Source: Arachis hypogaea
Lineage: Eukaryota; Streptophyta; Magnoliopsida; Fabales; Fabaceae
DNA: 64,000 nt
Reading direction: 5' to 3'
Assembly: GCF_003086295.3 (NCBI RefSeq)
Contig: NC_092042.1
Span: 45,196,137 to 45,260,136, forward strand
Shown: one piece after another, positions 26,184 through 38,283 of the stretch
Position numbering within the stretch: the stretch's first letter is position 1
Layout of the letters: every line of letters begins with the position of its first letter
Program-made: the position numbers and the translations under genes
The notes under the pieces: model-generated
What the model saw: only the letters and a program-made list of their open reading frames with translations
Told to the model about the DNA's origin: nothing
Database searches by the model: none

Positions 26184-27850
26184 TCACAGAGTATAGATTG
26201 GAACTGCCGTTGCAACCACTTTTATTAGTACTTTTCGGCCGCTTGATGATAGCAAAGCCTTCTTCCAGTGTTGCAAATTATGACTCACTTTATCCTTGAT
26301 ATACGAAAATGTAGCTCTTTTAGATCCTTGAATAAACGTTAGTAGTCCAAGATACTTGTTCTGGTTGCCAATGTGAGAGACATGTAAGATGTGTGATAGA
26401 TGATCACAAATTCCCACAGGGGTATTTCTGTTGAAAAATACTGAGAATTTATCTAGATTTACTGCTTAACCGCTAATATCTTAATAAACTTGTAAGATCC
26501 GAAGCAGATTTTGGCACCTTTCCTCTGTAGCTTTGCTGAATAAAATTGAATCATTTGCGAAAAATAGATGGCAGACTTTAGGACACCTTTGATTAAGTTT
26601 CAATCCTGTAATCTCCAGTCTCTGTTCTCCTCTGTGGAGCAGATGGGACAATCCCTTTGTGCAAAATAAAAATAGATAGGAGGAAAGAGGGTCGCCTTGA
26701 CGCATCCCTCTACATGGCTTAAAAAAATCATGAGGCTGACCATCCACAGTAATAGAGTATGAAACCATCGTCACCAGTTCCTGAATCCATTCCATCCATC
26801 TCCTGCAAATATCCAACTTCCTCATAACCTCCCAAACGAAACTCCACTCCACCCTGTCATATGCCTTACTCATGTCTAGTTTTAGAGCTAATTCATAATC
26901 ATCGTATCTCATATTCTTTAAAAAATGCATAAATTTATGAGCAATTAAAACGTTATCAATAATCACCCGTCCTTTAATAAAAGCATTCTGTGTATCAATT
27001 ATGAGTCTATTCGTCAGAAATTGAAGCCTGTGCACTAGAATCTTTCATAAGACTTTATAAAAAATACTACTCAAGCTTATAGGACGAATCTGTTTCATGG
27101 ATTTTGCATTCGGATCCTTTGAAATAAGGAAAATATGAGTATGATTAAGAGATTTTAGGATTTTACCTCCTGAGAAAAAATTTCTAGCTGCTTGAAAAAC
27201 ATATCCTTTAATCGTTTCCCAGAAAAATTGAAAGAATTTCGTAGTGAATCCATCTTCTCCCAAGACCGAAAAAGCATTTATAGAGAAAACAACATCTTTC
27301 ACTTCTTTTTTTGTGATCGGTCTAGTTAGTGCACGGTTGGTGGCAGCATTGATTTTTTTGGGATACCCTCAATTTTGGTTGCTGGGTCTCTTGGATTACT
27401 TGATGTAAAGAGCTCTTCAAAGTATTGTTGGGCTGTTAATGCAATGCCTTTAACGCTGGTGGCTACATTCCCTTCTGCATCTTCTAACTCTTGCACCTTA
27501 TTTCTTCTACTCCTAGTGTGAAATTTGGAATGAAAAAATTTTGTATTGCAATCTTCCCATTTCAGCCACTCGACTCGAGATTTTTCCTTCCAATATCATT
27601 CTTCTAACTCAAGTGCATCTTCTAATTCAGCCTCCCATGCTCTGATAGCTGTTCCGTTAGCTTGATTGCCATTAAATGCCTCCTCTTTTATTTTTTCCTT
27701 AATTTCCTGAATTTTCTTTTTAGAATTAGATGAAGAATTTTGCTGCCACTCCACTATGCAATGTCTAGTTGCCTTGAGCTTCCTAGCCAGTGTAAACATA
27801 GGTGAACCTCTCATGTCTAGCGCCCAAGCATGCCTAATTAATTTCATCAC
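26184..27850 (-). pseudogene. LINE reverse transcriptase, broken
   Basis: Pieces at 27596-27850, 27045-27302, 26481-27035 and 26184-26417 form a LINE reverse transcriptase with breaks between them. Landmarks are 'IRPISLSSIFYKVL', 'DTQNAFIKGR', 'LKLDMSKAYDRVEW' with the first catalytic Asp, 'GMRQGDPLSSYLF', and 'FFANDSILF'. The last replaces the family's (F/Y)ADD with an Asn in place of the first catalytic Asp, so even without the breaks the enzyme would be inactive. 'NKYLGL' and 'GRKVLIKVVATAVP' follow as in the thumb region. Confidence 0.8.
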
Positions 27851-27880
27851 ATCTTCATACTCACACCATCTCTCTTGAAA

Positions 27881-28483
27881 TTAGAATCTTCTCTTCGTTC
27901 TCCTCACCTTCCTATTCGAATCAACAAGAAGTAGCTTGTGATCCGAACCCATGTCCTTTAGGTGCTTAACATAGCCATTTAGAAATTTTGCCCTCCATCG
28001 CATTGACACCAGCACTCTATCCAACCTTTCTTTGATAAAATTGCCACCAAATTGCCTATTCGACCATGTCAACTTATCAACTTTGTAACCCAAATCCACC
28101 AACCCTCCCGCATTAATAAAGTCATTAAAACTCATTACGAATGATGCCCATTTAGGTTTGCCCCCTTCCTTCTCATGATGAGCTTTAATAGCGTTAATGC
28201 CTCCCATAAGTATAATTTGGTCTCCACCATTCTCAATAAATTGTAATAACTTTGAGTATTGTTCCTCTCTAATAGTTTCATCCGTGTGCAAATAGACCGC
28301 AAAAACCTCCCACCTCAAGTTACTTTGCTGAATCTCTAGTTCAAAGTGAATCAAAAAATTCTCCCAGTGTAAGACCTGAATACTTACTCCCTCCTTCCAT
28401 GCCAATGCTAAACCTACAAATTGACCAATAGGATCTACCATGTAGAGTGAATTAAATCCGACTCTCCTTAGAACTCTCTCCAC
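27881..28483 (-). pseudogene. LINE endonuclease domain, partial
   Basis: About 200 codons of the exonuclease-endonuclease-phosphatase domain that nicks target DNA in LINE insertion. Visible are 'MVDPIGQFVGLALAW', 'WEVFAVYLH', 'GGINAI' (normally GDFNAI, so the catalytic Asp is lost), 'WSNRQFGGNFIKERLDRVL' and the terminal 'GSDHKLLLV' with the conserved Ser-Asp-His. The N-terminal third carrying the Asn and Glu motifs is absent; upstream sequence joins directly to ORF1-like text. Confidence 0.75.
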
Positions 28484-28563
28484 GACAGCATCTTCATACC
28501 TCTTTGGGTGCCAATTTTGGGTGGCACCTCCCTCGTTGTAGCTGTCTCACTGTCCTTCAAACA

Positions 28564-29730
28564 CTACTTCTTGGTTGCTGAATTTCCTTCCACCTCTGTT
28601 ATAATTCTTTTAGCACCTATCACAGATTTGTGGTTTTTCCTTCTTTTAACCAATTTCTTTAAATTCAACTTCTTCTGCAAACCTCTCCTTTCCCCCTCAC
28701 ACAACCCAATTGAAAAGGTGCCAACTAATTTATTATGATAGAACTGATATGTTTGTTCCTCTTTTCCCTTTCGTATTTCCTCCAAAGCTCCTCTAGCTTC
28801 AGATTTTGTTTTCCCCGAATCACTTAGCAGCAATGCCTTATTCACACTTTGAACTTCTTCTTCTTCTGGCCTAGCTTGCAAGCTCCTATCATTTACTAAA
28901 AGATTGGCAAAACCTTGAATGAGACATACCGGAGTTGGTTTTTTGTATTTAGGATCTTGTGTGTCGGTGCTGAAATTATGGTTTGGGTTGTTATTCTCCT
29001 TGTCCTCTCAACTCTTCGACCAAATTGATTCACTCTGATCCACGTCCCCCATTCTTCCTCTTTTAGTTTTCCTACTATGGAATTTTCTAAATAACCATTG
29101 CAAGCTCGAATTTCACGTGCAATTCTTCCACAATAGCGACAGGAAATTGCCAACTTTTTCGTATTTGAACTGCACCTCCAGAATTTGGTTATTATTGCTT
29201 GAAATTTTCATAATTCTACGCAAAGGTTTGGTAACATCAAGCTGTACTAGTAGCTTAATTATACGATCTTCCTTCCGCCATATCACAAATAGGTCCGCAT
29301 CCAAAACTTGTCATAACGATCCTCCAATCCTTCTACCGAGTTCTTTACTTTTACATTTTTCCAATAAACCCCATAGTTAGATCCATATTAGAACGCATGA
29401 AAATTCTTTCTCATCAATTGGATTATCTTCTCTGCAACGTTTGAGATGCAAAATATAGTTCTTGAACAACCACGATCCTCCTTTTCCCACCCTAAGCATA
29501 TCCACTTCATTGCTGAAGAAGAATTGGAATAGATTTCCCCAATGGTCCATCACCCGAAAGCCCTTTGGTTGCCTCCATATTGCATAGAGAGCTGCCTCCA
29601 ACGTTCCAGAACTAAGTTTTTGATCCACCACTAACCTTCCAATCAAACTCCTATTGCACTTCTCAATGCTCTCTTGAATTTCATCGTCCTCAAACCTCAA
29701 TACCTCATTCTCTTTTTCAATTGCACGCAT
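28564..29730 (-). pseudogene. LINE ORF1, DUF4283 and zinc knuckle, broken
   Basis: Starts at an ATG at 29728-29730. The first 117 codons match the DUF4283 RNA-binding domain of plant LINE ORF1 ('IGRLVVDQKLSSGTLEAAL', 'FQFFFSNEVD', 'GGSWLFKNYIL'). A stop follows; 29304-29113 continues with 'DADLFVIWRKEDRIIKLLVQ', then a frameshift moves the Cys knuckle 'CRYCGRIAREIRAC' to 29153-28896. The basic tail (28881-28564) is in yet another piece. Confidence 0.75.
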
Positions 29731-29880
29731 ATCAAGACTCTAAAAGGCAAAAGATGCTCCCAGTTTTCAACAAAAGGCACTCACAAGAGTCAAGAAAACT
29801 CACTTAGGATTTCTCCTAACCCTAGCAGTGCAAAGCAGACGGCAACCCTAGTAACAAAGCATTCGTTTAAATCATAATAA

Positions 29881-30788
29881 TTTATTTGAATTGTTTTTGT
29901 GGATTTAAAATTTAAAATTCAAAATTTTGAATTTAGACAAAGCTTGTTTTATGAAATAATTTTCATGTGCATTTTATTATGCCTGCATAATAATTTATAA
30001 TTCATTAATTTTACCTTCAAGGCTTCAACGCTTGCCAGCCTGGTCTTAACCCCGCACCCTTCAATCTTAATGAACCTCATCCTTAATCCTTAATCCTCAC
30101 AGCAAACTCCATCACGTTCTGATCTGAATTGATGTGCTCCCTCTCTCATCGTCGTTCTGTTCTCTGTTGGGTCGTGTTTTCGTTCCTGGTAAGTCGTTGT
30201 TCCAAATCTGCATCGTTATGCTTGGCCTTGCTCCATTGATGTCTGTTTTAGTGTTTTTTCTCTGCTGGTTATATGCTTGGTGTGACTATTCCTGGTCTGC
30301 ATTGTTCTACTCTGCTTTACTTCACCTGGTTGATTTGCTCTACTTTAGTCTGTCATTTTCTGTTTTACTCTGCTTGGATAACATGTCAGTTTTGTGTTAT
30401 TTCTGGTCTTTTTTCAAATAATTATTGGTTGGAAGTTAGTATTTTACTAAAAAACTTAGTTAATCAATTATATGAGCTAGCTTTAGAGTTGTGCTAAACC
30501 TCAATTCTATGCTAATTTTGTTTAAAATAATCCAATTTGATCTATTATGCTTATTTGATTTTTTTTTTTCAAAATTTTCAATGGAAATTGTGATAGAAAA
30601 TGAGATCCCTCTGGGAATAGGGTCTCCGTGGGGAATGGGGATAGGGCTTAATTATCCTCCACGATAGGGATCGAGGCGGGGACAGTGAGGATTTTGGGGT
30701 TCGGGAATGGGAGCAGTGAGGCATCCCCAACCCCATCCTGCCCCATTGATATCCCTAATTGCACCCAATGATAGCCTTTTCCAATTCA
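29881..30788. other. Spacer between the LINE and the LTR element
   Basis: AT-rich sequence with a T/C-rich middle (30120-30400). Near 30600-30750 lies a G-rich patch with repeated 'GGGGAATGGGGAT'-type words and a reversed 'CCCCAACCCCATCC' counterpart, which resembles decayed plant transposon ends but cannot be classified. Frames at 30134-30497 are low-complexity and not convincing. Confidence 0.4.
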
Positions 30789-30793
30789 GTGGT

Positions 30794-32304
30794 TGATGAG
30801 CGGATAATTTATACGCTTTTTGGCACTATTTTTAGTATGTTTTAATTAGTTTTTATTATATTTTTATTAATTTTTATTTAAAATTCACTTTTCTGGACTT
30901 TACTATGAGTTTGTGTATTTTTCTGTGATTTCAGGTATTTTCTGGCTGAAATTGAGGGACCTGAGCAAAAATCTGATTCAGAGGCTGAAAAAGGACTGCA
31001 GATGCTGTTGGATTCTGACCTCCCTGCACTCGAAGTGGATTTTCTGGAGCTACAGAAGCCCAATTGACACGCTCTCAATTGCGTTGGAAAGCAGACATCC
31101 TGGGCTTAACAGCAATATATAATAGTCCATACTTTGCCCAAGAATTGATGGCCCAAACCGGCGTTTCAAATCAGCTTCAGAATTCCCGGTGTTTAACGCC
31201 GGAACTGGCACAAAAGTTGGAGTTAAACGCCCAAACTGGCACAAAAGCTGGCGTTTAACTCCAGGAAAAGTCTCTACACATGAAAGCTTCAATGCTCAGC
31301 CCAAGCACACACCAAGTGGACCCCAGAAGTAGATTTTTACGTCATTTACTCATTATTGTAAACCCTAGGTTACTAGTTCACCATAAATAGGACTTTTTGC
31401 TATTGTATCTGTACCTCATGACACAATACACATATCACATTGTATCTTCTACGGCATGAGTCTCTAAACCCCATGGTTGGGGGTGAGGAGCTCTGATGTG
31501 TCTTGATGGATTAATGCAATTACTATTTTTTTCATTCAATCACGCTTGCTTCTATTCTAAGATATCACTTGTTCCTAAACTTGATGAATGTGATGAGCCG
31601 TGACACTATTCATCATTCTTACCTATGAACGTGTGCCTGACAACCACCTCCGTTCTACCCTAGATTGAGTGGATATCTCTTGGATTCCTTAATCAGAATC
31701 TTCGTGGTATAAGCTAGAATTGATGGCGGCATTCTTGAGAATCCGGAAGGTCTAAACCTTGTCTGTGGTATTCTGAGTATGATTCAAGGATTGAATGACT
31801 GTGACGAGCATCAAACTCGCGATTGTGGGGCGTTAGTGACAGACGCAAAAGAATCACTGGATTCTATTCCGACATGATCGAGAACCGACAGATGAATAGC
31901 CGTGCTGTGACAGAGCGCGTTGAACATTTTCACTGAGAGGATGGGAGGTAGTCATTGACAACAGTGAAACCCAACATACAACTTGCCATGGAAGGAGCAT
32001 TGCGTGCTTGAAGAAGAAGACAGTAGGAAAGCAGAGATTCAGAAGATAGAGCATCTCCAAAACCTCAACCTATTTTCCATTACTGCAAAACAAGTATTTA
32101 TTTCATGTTCTTTTACTCTTTACAATTAAATCTGAGAATTATTGATATCCTGACTAAGAGTTACAAGATAACCATAGCTTGCTTCAAGCCGACAATCTCC
32201 GTGGGATCGACCCTTACTCACGTAAGGTATTACTTGGACGACCCAGTGCACTTGCTGGTTAGTTGTGCGGAATTACAAAAGTGTGATTGTGATTTTGTGC
32301 ACCA
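30794..32304 (+). repeat. 5' LTR of the 30794-36919 element
   Basis: 1,511 bp, TG to CA. It contains variants of the palindrome GGCGTTWAACGCC at about 31155-31260. The 3' LTR at 35398 matches it closely, with scattered substitutions, so the insertion is not very old. Open frames inside it (for example 31050-31292) are not genes. Confidence 0.92.
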
Positions 32305-32310
32305 AGTTTT

Positions 32311-32329
32311 TGGCGCCGTTGCCGGGGAT
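32311..32329 (+). other. Primer-binding site for tRNA-Asp
   Basis: TGGCGCCGTTGCCGGGGAT is complementary to the 3' end of plant tRNA-Asp, six bases after the 5' LTR. This primer is typical of the Athila/Tat lineages. It is not a tRNA gene. Confidence 0.9.
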
Positions 32330-32589
32330 TGTTCGAGTTTGGACAACTGACGGTTTATCTTGTTGCTTAGATTAGGAATATTTTATTTTCGCCGTTGCGG
32401 GAATGCTCAAAACTGAGGCTTGAATGAGTCTCAGTAAAGGTCCAGCTAAAGACAATAAAGAAGCGCTTGCTGGGAGGCAACCCAGTCATTAGCAGGTTAT
32501 TTGTTTTATAAAAGTTTGATATATATTCTACAAGGTTGAAACTGAAGGAATTCACAGAGTTACAGAAGGATTCAGTGAAATAAGCAGAT

Positions 32590-32905
32590 AAAAGGAGCTT
32601 GCTGGCAAGAAAACGCCAGTAAAGGGCAGCCTGGGCATTAAACGCCAGAATGGATACCATTCTGGGCGTTTAACGCCAGTAAAGACACCATTTTGGGCGT
32701 TAAACGCCATAATGGGAACCATTCTGGGCGTTTAACGCCAGAATTGCAGCATCCTGGGCATTCAGCAAAATGCCCAGTGATAAAGGGGTTTCTGGCATTT
32801 AACGCCAACCAGGGTGCCTGGCTGGGCGTTAAACGCCCATAATGGCCACCAATTGGGCGTTAAACATCAGAATGGATACCATTCTGGGCGTTTAACGCCA
32901 GAAAA
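32590..32905. repeat. GGCGTTWAACGCC palindrome array, internal
   Basis: At least five perfect copies of the 13-bp palindrome with an A or T centre, including 32665-32677 and 32696-32708, and several one-mismatch copies. Between them lies a second inverted motif, CCAGAATGG..ACCATTCTGG, so inverted repeats are nested at two scales. The array sits between the primer-binding site and the TATA box of the ORF. Confidence 0.85.
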
Positions 32906-33158
32906 GCAGGGGAAGGAGATTTTGCTTTCCACTTCAAATTTTTTTACACTTTCATGTTTTGACCCATAATTTTCTACATAAAAATGTTAAAAATTTTCAT
33001 CATTCACCCTCAAATTTCAAAAATCCAACAATTTTCTAAATTATTTCTCAAATCTCTTTCAAATCCTTTCCAAATCTTCTTCAAAAACTCAAGTATTCTC
33101 TCAAATTCTTTCCATATCTTCTCAAATCTCTTTCAAAACTTTCGAAATCCCCCTCCCT

Positions 33159-33166
33159 TATAAATA
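33159..33166 (+). promoter_or_regulatory. Candidate internal TATA box before the ORF
   Basis: TATAAATA lies about 150 bp upstream of the ATG at 33311, after a C/T-rich run, with a pyrimidine-rich leader following. The relative at 55740-55747 has a TATA box in the equivalent place. Confidence 0.5.
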
Positions 33167-33310
33167 CACATTCGGCCATCCCCTTCTCTTCACCATTCGA
33201 ATTTGCTTCTCCTCCTCTCTCTCCTCTTTCCTTTCTTTTGCTTGAGGACAAGCAAACCTCTAAGTTTGGTGTGCTTTTCTGTGATCACTAAGCTAAGGCT
33301 CATCAAGACC

Positions 33311-34282
33311 ATGGCTCCCAAAGGAAAACAAACCAATTCAAGAGGCAAGAAAGAGAATACTCCAAAGAATCCTTGGAGTCAAGAGAGGTTCTTAACTAAA
33401 GAACATGCAAACCATTACCACAAAATAATGGGTCTAAGGTCAGTGATCTCGGAAGTTAAATTCGATCTGAAAGAAGACGAATATCCGGAGATCCAAGAGC
33501 AAATTCGAAATAGAGGATGGGAAATTCTAACCAATCCTGAGACAAAGGTTGGAAGAAACATGGTTCAGGAATTCTACTCAAATCTGTGACTGACAGATAA
33601 GCAGAGAATGACTGGAACTACTTTTCATACCTATAGAACCATGGTCAGAGGAAGAATTATTTACTTCCATCTAGACAAAATAAGAGAGGTCTTCAATTTG
33701 CCTCAACTACAAGATGATCCTGAATCCTTTAATAGGAGAATGGTGAGAGTATATAAGGGGTTGGATCAAGTTCTAGAGGACATATGCCTCCCTGGAACTA
33801 AGTGGATGACCAATTCAAAAGGTGTCCCAAACCAATTCAAGAGGGGAGATCTCAAACCAGTTGCAAGAGGTTGGCTAGACTTCATTGAGCATTCTATTTT
33901 GCCCACCAGTAACCGTTCTGAGGTTACTATCAAGAGAGCAGTGAAATGCATTATGCTGGGAAAAGAAGTGGAGATTCATCATCTGATTGCTTGTGAGATT
34001 TACACAATTGCAAACAAGAACTCCACTGAAGCCAAACTGGCTTACCCAAGCTTAATCTCTTTGCTATGTAAAGATGCTGGGGTGAGGATGAGAGTAGATG
34101 AATTCATCCCAATTGAACATCCAATCACCAAGAAGTCAATGGAAGGACAAATGCAAGATAACTCTATCAAAAGGAGGGCGCAGGAGTTCCTCCCTGAACT
34201 TCCTGAAATTGACTACTGGATCCGCCTAGAAGCATCTGTTGCCAAGCTGCAAGAAGTTATGGAACAACTTAAGGATGAATAG
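33311..34282 (+). pseudogene. Plant putative transposon protein ORF, one stop
   Basis: The ATG at 33311 opens a frame of 324 codons that is continuous except for one TGA at 33587-33589. Protein text recalls the plant family named putative transposon protein (Transposase_32-like in Pfam terms, recalled and not searched): a basic Lys-rich start, 'EYPEIQEQIRNRGWEIL', 'VQEFYSN', 'VRGRIIYFHLDKIREVFNLP', 'LPGTKW', 'FKRGDLKPVARGWLDFIEHS', 'RAVKCIMLGKEVEIHHLI', 'YPSLISLLCKDAGVRM', and a coiled-coil-like end. The biochemical function of this family is unknown despite its name. A shorter ATG at 33608 lies after the stop. The ORF sits after a palindrome array and a TATA box, so it may be transcribed separately from the LTR. 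A Lys/Glu-rich stretch follows the stop at 34282. Confidence 0.8.
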
Positions 34283-35397
34283 CAGAATCAAAATTGTGTG
34301 CTCTGCAAACTGCTGAAGGAACAAGAGAAGCAAGGGCGTGAGCTACAGGAGCTGAAGCGCCAGAAGCTCTCCCTTGAAGGGTCAAACACCCCACAAGTTG
34401 AGGGAGAATCCACTTCTCAAAATCAAGGTTGTTGAGTCCTAACTCTGTGATAACCTCTATCATTAGGAATCAATTTTAGAGTCATTTAAATTTCTGTTTT
34501 CAATTTTTTGTTTTTTTTATTAGTCTTCTCTTATAATTATCTTTGAGTCTTGTTCTTATTCCTTGATTAATAAAATTTAAAGTTCATGACTTAAAGCTAT
34601 AAATGTCCTATGAATCCATCACCTCTCTTAAAATGAAAAAAATGCTTTAATCACAAAAGAACAAGAAGTACAGGATTTCAAATTCATCTTTGAAACTAGT
34701 TGAATTAGTTTGATGTGGTGACAATACTTTTTATTTTCTGAATGAATGCTTGAACAGTGCATATGTCTTTTGAATTTGTTGTTTTAAGAATGTTAAAATT
34801 GTTGGCTCTTGAAAGAATGATGGAAAAGAAGAACTGTTATTGAGGATCTGAAAAATCATCAAATTGATTCTTGAAGCAAGAAAAAGCAGTGAATACAAAA
34901 AAAAGTAGGAAAAGCCAATAGCCCTTTAAACCAAAAGGAAAGGGTAAAAATAAAAAGTGATCTAAGGCAAAAAGAGTGTGCTTAAGAACCATGGACACCT
35001 CTAATTGGGGACTCTAGCAAAGCTGAGTCACAATCTGAAAAGGTTCACCCATTTATGTGTCTGTGGCATATATGTATCCGGTGAAAATATTGGAAAACAG
35101 AGTGCTTTGGGCCACGGCCAAGACTCATGAAGTAGCTATGTTCAAGAATCAACATACTTAACTAGGAGAATCAATAACACTATCTGGATTCTGAGTTCCT
35201 ATAGAAGCCAATCATTTTGAACTCCAAAGGATAAAGTGAGATGCCAAAACTGTTCAGAGGCAAAAAGCTACTAGTCCCGCTCATCTAATTGGAGCTAAGT
35301 TTCATTGATATTTTGGAGTCTATAGTATATTCTCTTCTTTTTATCCTATTTGATCTTCAGTTGCTTGGTGACAAGCAACAATTTAAGTTTGGTGTTG
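34283..35397 (+). other. 3' untranslated part of the 30794 element
   Basis: Noncoding tail between the ORF and the 3' LTR, with a homologue in reverse at 53793-54880. It ends with TAAGTTTGGTGTTG at 35384-35397, directly next to the LTR, where a polypurine tract would be expected; only a G/T-rich word is there. Confidence 0.7.
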
Positions 35398-36919
35398 TGA
35401 TGAGCGGATAATTTATACGCTTTTTGGCATTGTTTTTAGTATGTTTTTAGTATGTTTTAATTAGTTTTTATTATATTTTTATTAGTTTTTATTTAAAATT
35501 CACTTTTCTGGACTTTACTATGAGTTTTTGTGTTTTTCTGTGATTTTAGGTATTTTCTGGCTGAAATTGAGGGACCTGAGCAAAAATCTGATTCAGAGGC
35601 TGAAAAAGGACTGCAGATGCTGTTGGATTCTGACCTCCCTGCACTCGAAGAGGATTTTCTGGAGTTACAGAATCCCAATTGGCGCCCTCTAAACTGCGTT
35701 AGAAAGTAGACATTTTGGGCTTTCCAGCAATATATAATAGTCCATACTTTGCCCAAGAATTGATGGCCCAAACCGGCGTTTCAAATCAGCTTTAGAATTC
35801 CCGGCGTTTAACGCCGGAACTGGCACAAAAGTTGGAGTTAAACGCCCAAACTGGCACAAAAGCTGGCGTTTAACTCTAGGAAAAGTCTCTACACATGAAA
35901 GGTTCAATGCTCAGCCCAAGCACACACCAAGTGGACCCCGGAAGTGGATTTTTACGTCATTTACTCATTCTTGTAAACCCTAGGTTACTAGTTCACCATA
36001 AATAGGACTTTTTGCTATTGTATCTGTACCTCATGACACAATACACATTTCACATTGTATCTTCTATGGCATGAGTCTATAAACCCCATGGTTGGGGGTG
36101 AGGAGCTCTGCTGTGTCTTGATGGATTAATGCAATTACTACTGTTTTTCATTCAATCACGCTTGCTTCTATTCTAAGATATCACTTGTTCCTAAACTTGA
36201 TGAATGTGATGAGCCGTGACACTCATCATCATTCTTACCTATGAACGTGTGCCTAACAACCACCTCCGTTCTACCCTAGATTGAGTGGATATCTCTTGGA
36301 TTCCTTAATCAGAATCTTCGTGGTATAGGCTAGAATTGATGGCGGCATTCTTGAGAATCCGGAAGGTCTAAACCTTGTCTGTGGTATTCTGAGTAGGATT
36401 CAAGGATTGAATGACTGTGACGAGCTTCAAACTCGCGATTGTGGGGCGTTAGTGACAGACGCAAAAGAATCACTGGATTCTATTCCGACATGATCGAGAA
36501 CCAACAGATTAATAGCCGTGTTGTGACAGAGCGCGTTGAACATTTTCACTGAGAGGATGGGAGGTAGCCATTGACAACGGTGAAACCCAACATACAGCTT
36601 GTCATGGAAGGAGCATTGCATGCTTGAAGAAGAAGACAGTAGGAAAGCAGAGATTTAGAAGATAGAGCATCTCCAAAACCTCAACCTGTTTTTCATTACT
36701 GCAAACAAGTATTTATTTCATGTTCTTTTACTCTTTACAATTAAATCTGAGAATTATTGATATCCTGACTAAGAGTTACAAGATAACCATAGCTTGCTTC
36801 AAGCCGATAATCTCCGTGGGATCGACCCTTACTCACGTAAGGTATTACTTGGACGACCCAGTGCACTTGCTGGTTAGTTGTGCAGAATTACAAAAGTGTG
36901 AATGTGATTTCGTGCACCA
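35398..36919 (+). repeat. 3' LTR of the 30794-36919 element
   Basis: 1,522 bp, TG to CA, with the same palindrome variants near 35770-35880 as in the 5' LTR. Followed directly by the target duplication GTGGT. Confidence 0.92.
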
Positions 36920-36924
36920 GTGGT

Positions 36925-37372
36925 TCCAATCAACAAAGCATAAGCGTTTTTAGATTCGAAGCTATATTTTGAAGGGCTTTTGATCAATGACATAATACAC
37001 ATTAACAGATTTATGTGTACTTTAGAGCATCCCTAATGTCTAAAATGATATTTTTTAATTTTGAGAAATGAAACAGAAAGGTCAAGATCTTCCTTTGGGT
37101 CTCCATATTTTCTTTCAAATTCTGAATGAGGTTAGAGTTTTGATTAGTGATGATGTTAGGGGAGTCTCCTTTCCTGGTCTCATAGTTTAGTTTTCCTTTC
37201 TGGTTGGGTATTAGTCCCGTTTCATTATCAAAAAGAGAAATAGAAATGCCATGCATTGGACCAAATTAGAAAGACAAAAAGATTAAATGATAAATCCCTT
37301 TCAAGAGGCATGGAGTTGAAAGACTAAAATAAAGGAGAAAATGTTGTTACGAGTTCCTATCATTTATCTCCA
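36925..37372. other. Spacer, nothing recognised
   Basis: AT-rich host sequence that continues from before 30789 once the LTR element is removed. A minus-strand frame at 37011-37256 resembles no known family. Confidence 0.4.
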
Positions 37373-38283
37373 TAAGGTAGTGTTTGTTTCTAGGGGCTAG
37401 AACTAAGACTGGAGGGTTGAGACTCAGTATTGTATTTGACGGCTAGAGACTAGAATTAAAATTTTAGTCCCGAGAAGTAAAATTTTAGTTCCTTCAGTAC
37501 TTCCAGAAAGTGGAGTTACAAGTGACTGAAATTTCTGGAGGCAGAAACTGAAACTTTAACAATATTTTCTTTAAACTAAGAGTATTTTAGTAAATATTCT
37601 TGTTTCATCTTGGTATTTATTGTAACGACCAATTTCTAGTACGTCATGACCAAGATTAGTGGCTAGGTGCTACTATTCGGCTTACCTTAGGCACTGTAGA
37701 TCATATATTAAATATATAGATATAAGCATGTATCGCTTATCGAGATCGCTTGTCAGCCAGATATAACGGCATAAATATGAGTTAGACAATTAATATATGA
37801 AGCATACAAATATAGAAAGCATAGTAATATTATACATATATGTCCAAATGCTCGGTTGTTTATTATATCACCATAGTTCATACAGAAATACATCATTGCT
37901 TATTTATATTAAATATTTACAGACTTCGATACTTATATTAACAGGCCCCGGCTCACACAAGATCTACCCTATTCAGGGACCGATTATAACTTATATAGAA
38001 ATATGTACAAAAGATACCATCCCTTTAAAAAACCTATTTAAGGCCAGGGTAAAAGCTACGATTACTACTACTACTGCTACTACTACTACTACTACTAGCC
38101 AAAGATCTCGGGTAGCTGAAAGAAGCACTACATTGAAGTAGAGAGAGGGAGAGAGAGTCACTCTGACACACCTGTGATGTTACTGTAGCTTGCCTCCCCA
38201 ACAGATTCTTCCTCTCCTATCTAAAACAAAATAAAGTACATATCTGCCATCATCTGATCAACTCATGCCTACGAGTTATCCTC

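Larger units (their letters stand above)
25741..29730 (-). mobile_element. LINE (L1-type) retrotransposon, decayed and 3'-truncated
   Basis: Read on the minus strand the order is ORF1 with a DUF4283-like domain and Cys-rich zinc knuckle, then ORF2 with an AP-type endonuclease and a reverse transcriptase, the layout of plant L1 LINEs. All parts carry stops and frameshifts. The reverse transcriptase end continues to about 25741 with 'WKIGRGSTIRI', but the zinc-binding domain that normally follows, the RNase H region and a poly(A) tail are not visible. LINEs usually lose the 5' end; here the 3' end is missing, so a later deletion is likely. No target duplication could be identified. Confidence 0.8.
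30794..36919 (+). mobile_element. Complete non-autonomous LTR retrotransposon, tRNA-Asp primed
   Basis: 6,126 bp, flanked by the 5-bp duplication GTGGT (30789-30793 and 36920-36924). LTRs at 30794-32304 and 35398-36919 start TGATGAGCGG and end GTGCACCA. The primer-binding site follows the 5' LTR. The interior has no gag, protease, reverse transcriptase or integrase. It holds a palindrome array, a TATA box and one ORF of the plant 'putative transposon protein' type. Primer choice and layout place it among non-autonomous Athila/Tat-like Ty3 elements. The 9.7-kb element at 52171-61914 is a larger relative in the opposite orientation. Confidence 0.92.

Noticed and set aside
32311..32329. Possible tRNA-Asp gene
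   Set aside because: Only the complement of the tRNA 3' end is present, next to an LTR. It is a primer-binding site and no cloverleaf can be formed.
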